Translations under genes and position numbers: made by a program
Notes under the pieces: generated by a model
Seen by the model: the letters and a program-made list of their open reading frames with translations, nothing else
Database searches by the model: none
Told to the model about the DNA's origin: nothing
In this document: piece after piece, positions 41,847 to 47,011 of the stretch
Numbering within the stretch: position 1 is the stretch's first letter
Layout: each line of letters begins with the position of its first letter
Assembly: GCA_045616665.1 (NCBI GenBank)
Contig: JAZLHE010000087.1
Location: 1-47,011 of the forward strand
Direction: 5' to 3'
From: RUG11690 sp045616665
GTDB taxonomy: Bacteria; Bacteroidota; Bacteroidia; Bacteroidales; WCHB1-69
DNA length: 47,011 bases

Positions 41847-44120
41847 ATGTTCAAGATCATCTATAAAAAAGAATTGCCGGGCGATACCTGCCTGATGGAT
41901 GTAGAAGCCCCAAGAATTGCCGCGGCTGCTTTGCCCGGTCAGTTTATTATTGTCAAAATGGAAAAGGAATCGGAACGTATTCCATTGACTATCAGTGACC
42001 ACGATGTTGAAAAAGGTACTATCCGCATTGTGTTCAAGGCCATTGGCAAGTCAACCAAGCAGATGATGACCTTTCAGGAAGGCGACGCTTTTGAAGACGT
42101 GGTGGGACCATTGGGCCGTCCTTCAGAATTTATTCATCTTTCTGAAGGCGAATTAAAGCAGAAACGCTTTGTCTTTATTGGCGGCGGCGTAGGTATTGCG
42201 CCCATTTATCCCCAGGTGAAGTGGCTGAAGGAACACGGCGTGAAACCGGATGTGATTATTGGTGCCAGAACCCAGTCGTTGATAATTTACGAAGAAGAAT
42301 TGCGTGACGTGGCAGGTAATCTGTATGTGACTACCGATGACAATTCCAGCGGGATGAAAGGGGTTGTGACTGAAATATTAAAACATTTGGTGGTTAATGA
42401 ACATAAACAATATGACGAAATCATCGCCATTGGTCCGATGATCATGATGAAGTTCACTTCGATTTTGGCGAAGGAATTGGGCATCAAGTGTACGGTGAGT
42501 ATGAATGCGATGATGGTGGATGGCACCGGAATGTGCGGCGCTTGCCGTGTGTCGGTGGGCGGTCAGACGAAGTTTACCTGCGTGGATGGTCCCGAATTCG
42601 ATGGTGCCTTGGTGGATTTTGACTTGGCTATGAAACGCCAGGCAATGTATAACAACGTGGAAGGCCACAAACAGATGGAAGAAGAGGAGCGCAAGGAAGG
42701 ACACGTCTGTCACGTGGGCGGCATCAGTGAAGAAGCACGCGACCGTTGGCACAGGATTCCTGTTCCCGAACAGGATCCAAAGGTTCGGGCTGCCAATTTT
42801 GACGAGGTTTGCTTAGGCTATAATGCCGAAGATGCCATTGCGGAGGCACAACGTTGTTTGCGCTGCAAGAATCCGCAATGTATGCAGGGCTGCCCCGTAT
42901 CCATCAATATTCCTGAATTTGTGCATTGCGTGGCAGAAGGCCGTTTTGAAGACGCAGCACGAATTATCAATAAGGATTCTGCCTTGCCGGCGGTATGCGG
43001 ACGAGTTTGCCCGCAGGAACGTCAGTGCGAAGGGCGTTGTGTGCTGGGAAATAAAGGTGATGCGTTGGCCATTGGCAAATTGGAACGTTTTGTGGGAGAC
43101 TGGGCTCGCGAAAACAAGGTGCAATTTGAGCAGCCGGCTTCCAAAAACGGCAAGAAAGTGGCTGTAATCGGTAGCGGTCCCGCCGGTATTACTTGTGCCA
43201 AGGAATTGGTGATGAAGGGCTATGACGTAACGGTCTTTGAAGCCTTGCACGAATATGGCGGCGTGTTGGTATATGGTATTCCGTCGTTCCGTCTTCCAAA
43301 AGAGACTGTCGTGCGTCACGAAGTGGAAAATGTGATGAAATTGGGCGCGAAATTTGAGAAAGATGTCGTAATAGGGCGTACGGTTACTGTTGATGACCTG
43401 ATGAGCAAGGAAGGTTTTAAGGCTGTCTTTATTGCTTCCGGTGCCGGTCTTCCGATGTTTATGAATATTCCGGGAGAAAATCTTTGCGGTGTGGTTTCCG
43501 CCAATGAATTTCTGACACGAAATAATCTGCTTTTTGCCTATAAAGAAGGATATGAAACACCGAATTATGTAGGAAAAAATGTGATTGTGGTCGGCGGTGG
43601 CAATGTGGCGATGGACGCGGCACGTACCGCTTTGCGCTTGGGTGCCAATGTGCATATTGTCTATCGTCGTTCTGAAGAGGAACTGCCAGCCAGAGCCGAA
43701 GAGGTTCATCACGCTAAAGAAGAGGGCGTTCAGTTTAAATTGTTGACCAATCCGTTGGAAATCATTGGCGATGAAAACGGATGGGTGAAAGCCGCCAAAT
43801 GTATTCGAATGGAATTGGGAGAACCCGATGCGTCGGGAAGAAGAAGCCCTGTTCCGGTGGAAGGTTCCGAATTTGAAATCGAAGCCGATATGGTCATTAT
43901 GGCACTGGGAACATCCCCCAATCCGATGATTTCAAGCACGACCCCGGGTTTGGAAATCAACAAGCGCAGATGCATTAATGTTGATGAAAATGGACAAACT
44001 TCAAGAGAAGGAGTGTTTGCCGGAGGAGATGCGGCAAGCGGTTCTGCTACAGTGATAATGGCTATGGAAGCCGGTAAAAAGGCAGCCATAGCCATTGATG
44101 AGTATTTGTCTAAGAAATAG
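41847..44120 (+). CDS. fused NfnAB-type ferredoxin:NADP oxidoreductase
   Basis: A 757-residue two-part flavoprotein. Residues 1 to about 280 are a ferredoxin-NADP reductase/DHODB electron-transfer-like subunit (FAD and NAD binding; FIGGGVGIAPIYPQVKWL; [2Fe-2S] cysteines C230, C233, C245 in GTGMCGACR and FTCVDGPEFDG). Residues about 290-757 are a GltD-like NADPH subunit: [4Fe-4S] cysteines in CLRCKNPQCMQGCPVSI and CGRVCPQERQCEGRC, FAD loop VIGSGPAGITCAKEL, NADPH loop VVGGGNVAMDAARTALRLG and FAGGDAASGSATVIMAMEAG. This matches NfnA and NfnB joined in one chain, a form known in Bacteroidales under a 'dihydroorotate dehydrogenase B/glutamate synthase' name. Known role of Nfn: electron bifurcation among NADH, reduced ferredoxin and NADP+. 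Last gene of the run. Confidence 0.93.
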   Translation: MFKIIYKKELPGDTCLMDVEAPRIAAAALPGQFIIVKMEKESERIPLTISDHDVEKGTIRIVFKAIGKSTKQMMTFQEGDAFEDVVGPLGRPSEFIHLSEGELKQKRFVFIGGGVGIAPIYPQVKWLKEHGVKPDVIIGARTQSLIIYEEELRDVAGNLYVTTDDNSSGMKGVVTEILKHLVVNEHKQYDEIIAIGPMIMMKFTSILAKELGIKCTVSMNAMMVDGTGMCGACRVSVGGQTKFTCVDGPEFDGALVDFDLAMKRQAMYNNVEGHKQMEEEERKEGHVCHVGGISEEARDRWHRIPVPEQDPKVRAANFDEVCLGYNAEDAIAEAQRCLRCKNPQCMQGCPVSINIPEFVHCVAEGRFEDAARIINKDSALPAVCGRVCPQERQCEGRCVLGNKGDALAIGKLERFVGDWARENKVQFEQPASKNGKKVAVIGSGPAGITCAKELVMKGYDVTVFEALHEYGGVLVYGIPSFRLPKETVVRHEVENVMKLGAKFEKDVVIGRTVTVDDLMSKEGFKAVFIASGAGLPMFMNIPGENLCGVVSANEFLTRNNLLFAYKEGYETPNYVGKNVIVVGGGNVAMDAARTALRLGANVHIVYRRSEEELPARAEEVHHAKEEGVQFKLLTNPLEIIGDENGWVKAAKCIRMELGEPDASGRRSPVPVEGSEFEIEADMVIMALGTSPNPMISSTTPGLEINKRRCINVDENGQTSREGVFAGGDAASGSATVIMAMEAGKKAAIAIDEYLSKK

Positions 44121-44121
44121 A

Positions 44122-44161
44122 TGACAGTTCGGACTATAAAACAATATGTCCGGACTTGTCA
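44122..44161. terminator. hairpin between convergent nfn and lipoprotein genes
   Basis: TGACAGTTCGGAC (44122-44134) and GTCCGGACTTGTCA (44148-44161) form a nearly perfect stem with one bulge and one G-T pair, just after the nfn stop. It overlaps the last codons of the facing gene. T-runs are weak, so termination is likely but not certain. Confidence 0.5.
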
Positions 44162-44529
44162 AATTTTACAGTGCGTAATGTTGCTTCTTTGCTAGGAGTG
44201 GTACGGTCCAATTTGTAGAGAAAATAATCGTCATCAGCCAAAAACTCTTTCCAACTGTCTCTTTTTGTGTCAATGGCGATAATCGAAGCTTCAAATTTGG
44301 TGTAGGCTTCCGCATCCGTGGTGGAATTGTTGAGCAAGGTTAATTCAATTTCACTTTGCCAAATGGTATTCCAACTGTTCATAAGTCTTTCAACCGTTGC
44401 TGCATCATCTGCGTTCTTAATGTGATACTCAATGGAAGCTTTGTAGCGGTTGGTAGTGAAATCGTCTTTTTTGCAACTGGTGCAGAGAAGTAAGCAGCAG
44501 CTTACGATAATAAATGCGAAATTTTTCAT
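44134..44529 (-). CDS. small lipoprotein of unknown function
   Basis: A 131-residue protein with a lipoprotein signal: MKNFAFIIVSCCLLLCTSC followed by KKDD, acylated Cys at position 19. The remainder (about 110 residues) is acidic and helical, with a YHIKNADDAATVERLMNSWNTIWQSEIELTLL stretch. No family recognised and no catalytic motif. Monocistronic; TACCTTTG (minus strand, 44553-44560) is a consensus-type -7 box 23 bases upstream of the ATG. It faces the nfn fusion gene tail to tail. Confidence 0.75.
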   Translation of the reverse strand: MKNFAFIIVSCCLLLCTSCKKDDFTTNRYKASIEYHIKNADDAATVERLMNSWNTIWQSEIELTLLNNSTTDAEAYTKFEASIIAIDTKRDSWKEFLADDDYFLYKLDRTTPSKEATLRTVKFDKSGHIVL

Positions 44530-44552
44530 AATGATTCGTTTTTAAATTTTGG

Positions 44553-44560
44553 CAAAGGTA
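44553..44560 (-). promoter_or_regulatory. -7 promoter box for the small lipoprotein
   Basis: TACCTTTG on the minus strand matches TAnnTTTG, 23 bases before the ATG at 44529. A TTG at the -33 distance (complement of 44582-44584) is one base short of consensus. Confidence 0.55.
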
Positions 44561-44752
44561 GAAAAAAAATTCAAGCTCAGGCAACATTTTTCATTTTTTT
44601 GCGTCTTATAATTGTTGTGATTAAAATATTCTATTCGGACGATGGCAAATTAAAAGTAAATTATTTTAATTAATTGATTGTAAGTAATTTATTGCGTTTT
44701 TAAGTTTTAATATAATGTAAATATTAATTTTTAGGCTTTAACCCCCAATATT

Positions 44753-46759
44753 ATGAAAAAACACTTTACCCTTTTAGCAACAACCCTCATTCTCCTTGGC
44801 GCTGCCCTCACTGCCTCCGCTCAGGGCGAGTGGAAGTGGGCGCACTACTGGAGCGGCGGTGACGGCTCCTACGGTGCTTACTTCAACGAAATTACAAACA
44901 CCGCCTTCGATGAGGAAGGGAACATTTATGTCTATGGCACTATGGGCGGAAATCCGACCATTGACGGAATGACGTTCCAATTCATCAACAATGGAGAAGT
45001 CCTTAGCTATAATGAAAAAACTATTATGTTGGCCAAATTCGACACTTTGGGCAATATGCTGTGGTACAAGGTGGTGAAAAGCAGTTCATCGCCTTCCTTC
45101 CCCCTGTGGATGGAAGTCCAAAATGACAAAGTCTATGTGGCTGGAAACAGCAGCATGTACGAAGACCGGCAAGATTCTTGGCTCTATTATATGGACACAT
45201 TGATTAGGAAATGGCAAGTGGACAATATTCCTGAAGAACAGCAGCAATTCCCGTTTAAGCCATATCACCGATGGACTTTCTTCACACAGTTAGATTTGGA
45301 TGGGAATCTGATAGAAGATCATTTTGTGGAGGCGATTACAAGAGACTATTATTTTAATGGGACAGACACAGTCAGACATCAATCTGCTCTGTGTGAGAAT
45401 GACATATCTCCGGTTCATCTATGTAATGATGGGAGTATATGCGTATTTACAACTATTGAGTATAACGAGAGCGAGGAACGACCTTACACCATCATTGTAG
45501 ATGGAGATACCAATAAAACCTATCAGCTTTATTTTCCAGGTAGCACGGCTCCGCCAGCCAATATTTGGAATGCCATTGAGTATAAGTTCACTCCAGACTG
45601 GGAATTGGATTTTGCAAAATTGTTGGTTGACCACACGGACGGTATTGCTCCAATTATTGTCAATGGGCAAGATACTATTAAAGACTATTTTTACCTATTT
45701 TTTCACGGAATGACGTTTGATAATGATGATAACGTGTATTTAACTGGACGAATTGTTTTGGGACAATGTATGCCAGGCTCGGGCGGAGAATTAAACAACT
45801 TTCCCGTCCATATCTGGTGGGATGACAATCATCACACAACCATGGACGATATATCTTCGGCAGAACAATGTTCTTTCATACTGAAATATAATCCTATGGG
45901 AGAGCTGTTATGGAACAACCAACCCCACACGTTGATCCAGAACAGTGCAACGGATTTAGCGTTAGTGGATTATTGGAAAAGTACGTTTGATGACAATTCA
46001 ATATACGTATTAGGTGATGCCGGATACAATAATAACAGTCACATATACTTTGACAACCCTCAGCAAACACTTGTGCAAAATAATGCCGATTCGACAGGAG
46101 GAATTTCATTTTTTGTACGGTATAATGCTGCGACAGGGGAGTACCAGAGTCACGGCATTATACCGTTCCCCATAAGAGTTACCAGGAAACCGGCAATTAT
46201 TAACGACAGGGTTTTGGCCATAACATGGAAAGATTATCACAGAGAGCTTTTTCTTACAACCTGGCGTAAGGACGGAACTTTTATCAAAAACGAAAAAATA
46301 TCAGACAATTCAAATGTAACGTACAGGTCGTACGGTATCCAAAAAAAGGATGATACGCATCTTGCAGTGATACTGCAAGCGACAGGTCCGCAATCGTTAG
46401 GTGATATCTATCTAAACTGTCCATCAAACCTCTCCAGCGCCGTCGTGGCATATTATTACGACCCAAGTCTTGCGGAGCCGTTGCCGGAAGATTCCACGGG
46501 CATTGCGGAGCATAGTGTCAAGGTCAATGTGCGTTTGTGGCCTAATCCCGCAACGGACAAAATCACCATCGAGAGCGAAGATGCCTTCCCGATAAAGTCC
46601 GTCTGTATAGCCGACATGCAGGGTGGCATCGTAGGCATCCTACCCGTGGATAACACCCGCTGCACCCTCAACGTCAGCAACCTGTCCGCCGGCACCTACA
46701 TCGCGCACGTAGAAACCAAGGCCGGCATCAGCGACTGCAAATTCGTGGTGAAGAAGTGA
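44753..46759 (+). CDS. T9SS-exported beta-propeller-like surface protein
   Basis: A 668-residue secreted protein. Signal peptide 1-23 (ending TASAQ). The body has recurring phrases of the type NIYVYGTMGG, KVYVAGNSSM, NVYLTGRIVLG, SIYVLGDAGYN and MLAKFDTLGNMLWYK, ILKYNPMGELLWN, which are the blade pattern of SBBP/Ig-like beta-propellers. The end is a type A sorting domain: RLWPNPATDKITI (about 598-610), then LSAGTYIAHVETKAGISDCKFVVKK. Binding function inferred; no catalytic site seen. Odd: the first about 40 codons and the last about 80 codons are clearly richer in G+C and use C-ending codons, while the central part uses AT-rich codons (ATA, TTA), so the gene looks assembled from parts of different origin. 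No clear promoter box was seen in the 220 AT-rich bases before it. Confidence 0.85.
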   Translation: MKKHFTLLATTLILLGAALTASAQGEWKWAHYWSGGDGSYGAYFNEITNTAFDEEGNIYVYGTMGGNPTIDGMTFQFINNGEVLSYNEKTIMLAKFDTLGNMLWYKVVKSSSSPSFPLWMEVQNDKVYVAGNSSMYEDRQDSWLYYMDTLIRKWQVDNIPEEQQQFPFKPYHRWTFFTQLDLDGNLIEDHFVEAITRDYYFNGTDTVRHQSALCENDISPVHLCNDGSICVFTTIEYNESEERPYTIIVDGDTNKTYQLYFPGSTAPPANIWNAIEYKFTPDWELDFAKLLVDHTDGIAPIIVNGQDTIKDYFYLFFHGMTFDNDDNVYLTGRIVLGQCMPGSGGELNNFPVHIWWDDNHHTTMDDISSAEQCSFILKYNPMGELLWNNQPHTLIQNSATDLALVDYWKSTFDDNSIYVLGDAGYNNNSHIYFDNPQQTLVQNNADSTGGISFFVRYNAATGEYQSHGIIPFPIRVTRKPAIINDRVLAITWKDYHRELFLTTWRKDGTFIKNEKISDNSNVTYRSYGIQKKDDTHLAVILQATGPQSLGDIYLNCPSNLSSAVVAYYYDPSLAEPLPEDSTGIAEHSVKVNVRLWPNPATDKITIESEDAFPIKSVCIADMQGGIVGILPVDNTRCTLNVSNLSAGTYIAHVETKAGISDCKFVVKK

Positions 46760-46762
46760 TGA

Positions 46763-46792
46763 GGGTTCAGGGTTTAGGGTTCAGGGTTTAGG
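46763..46792. repeat. tandem heptamer repeat (GGGTTYA)4
   Basis: Two exact 14-base units GGGTTCAGGGTTTA (46763-46776 and 46777-46790), that is four GGGTTYA heptamers, followed by GG. It starts four bases after the stop codon of the T9SS gene. Confidence 0.9.
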
Positions 46793-46824
46793 TGGGTGGC
46801 GACGTAAATCCCGGACCTCCGTAG

Positions 46825-46844
46825 GGACGCAATTCATTGCGTCC
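46825..46844. repeat. palindromic intergenic element
   Basis: GGACGCAAT (46825-46833) and ATTGCGTCC (46836-46844) form a perfect nine-base inverted repeat with a two-base spacer, preceded by GTAG. Elements of the form GTAGGGACGCAAT...ATTGCGTCC are widespread small dispersed repeats. It may also serve as terminator for the T9SS gene, though no T-run follows. Confidence 0.8.
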
Positions 46845-46875
46845 GAAATCCATGCAAAAACAAAAAATGTTGGCG

Positions 46876-46939
46876 TATAGGTCAAAATGCGGGCTGAAAA
46901 AGAGACATAGTTGTTCTATAGGTCATTTTGCGGGCTGAA
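46876..46939. repeat. pair of 23-base near-identical direct repeats
   Basis: Copies at 46876-46898 and 46917-46939, 41 bases apart start to start. Both read TATAGGTCA, then a variable core, then TGCGGGCTGAA. The core is AAA in the first and TTT in the second. No coding explanation. Confidence 0.85.
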
Positions 46940-46975
46940 GTTATCAACAAATTGAGAAGATACGAGAGAAATAAT

Positions 46976-46983
46976 TATCTTTG
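46976..46983 (+). promoter_or_regulatory. -7 promoter box for a gene beyond the window
   Basis: TATCTTTG matches TAnnTTTG and the identical box plus following GCCG is seen ahead of the sigma factor at 29981. The gene it would drive starts past base 47011. Confidence 0.4.
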
Positions 46984-47011
46984 CCGCGCAGACTGAAGCA
47001 TAGCAGAGCAA

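Noticed and set aside
42813..43712. 299-codon minus-strand reading frame inside the Nfn fusion gene
   Set aside because: Shadow of a strongly recognised gene; His/Phe-rich with no motif.
46763..46792. Telomere-like GGGTTTA repeats as a sign of a chromosome end or eukaryotic DNA
   Set aside because: Only four degenerate heptamers inside clearly bacterial sequence; more likely a small intergenic repeat.
1..47011. CRISPR array, integrase, transposase or phage genes
   Set aside because: No regularly spaced repeats of 20-40 bases, no cas-like or recombinase-like proteins in any supported reading frame.

Overview
The window reads as a chromosome segment of an anaerobic member of the Bacteroidota, most likely Bacteroidales. 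Signs: at least four complete and one shortened type IX secretion (T9SS) C-terminal sorting domains; promoter -7 boxes of the form TAnnTTTG (usually TATTTTTG) ahead of many genes and few Shine-Dalgarno sequences; a ferredoxin-dependent 2-oxoacid oxidoreductase operon; a fused NfnAB-type transhydrogenase; the three-gene glycogen cluster (GH57, glycosyltransferase, debranching enzyme) common in this phylum; and outer-membrane beta-barrels beside TPR proteins. By eye base composition is low-to-mid 40s % G+C with AT-rich intergenic DNA. No CRISPR array, integrase, transposase, phage module or recognisable defence system was seen.

Layout. 1-224: gene-poor, with a possible 3' end of an upstream gene. 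225-863: membrane-anchored protein of unknown function (+). 873-4741 (-): a shortened T9SS protein, a divergent MurD, a thioredoxin lipoprotein and a TPR-like exported protein, probably one unit from a consensus promoter at 4776-4806. 4947-9785 (-): a 1612-residue mosaic surface protein. 10074-12864 (-): four-subunit 2-oxoacid:ferredoxin oxidoreductase. 13018-19956 (-): glycogen debranching enzyme, glycosyltransferase, GH57 enzyme and, joined by a TAATG overlap, a T9SS C10 cysteine protease. 20141-21295 (-): rpsP and rimM, separated by an intrinsic terminator. 21413-23474 (-): tRNA-Arg(ACG) and an ABC-F ATPase. 23605-28436 (-): large TPR protein and beta-barrel. 28749-31996 (+): MORN-like protein, ECF sigma factor, a 50-residue microprotein and a small T9SS protein behind a perfect 14-bp inverted repeat. 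32144-36733 (-): sbcD-sbcC. 36968-44120 (+): a tight five-gene run gcvT, guaD, putative porin, fumC, Nfn fusion. 44134-44529 (-): small lipoprotein. 44753-46759 (+): T9SS protein of mosaic base composition. 46760-47011: a cluster of small repeats.

Functional themes. Anaerobic central metabolism is represented by the 2-oxoacid oxidoreductase, the Nfn-type electron bifurcating enzyme (ferredoxin/NADH/NADPH), fumarase and the glycine-cleavage T protein. Glycogen turnover is represented by three enzymes. Surface display is represented by the T9SS cargo proteins, which carry fibronectin-III, cleaved-adhesin-like and GLUG-like modules and one protease.

The most notable observations are the T9SS protein at 3722-4741, which looks like a relative of its large neighbour after three in-frame internal deletions; the MurD-like ligase with a changed signature loop; the sigma-factor/microprotein/palindrome arrangement at 30086-31060; a tRNA-Arg whose elbow pair appears to be A19-U56 in place of G19-C56; the porin-containing metabolic operon; dispersed hairpin repeats; and the mosaic gene at 44753. 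All calls come from reading the sequence and from remembered family features; no database search was run.
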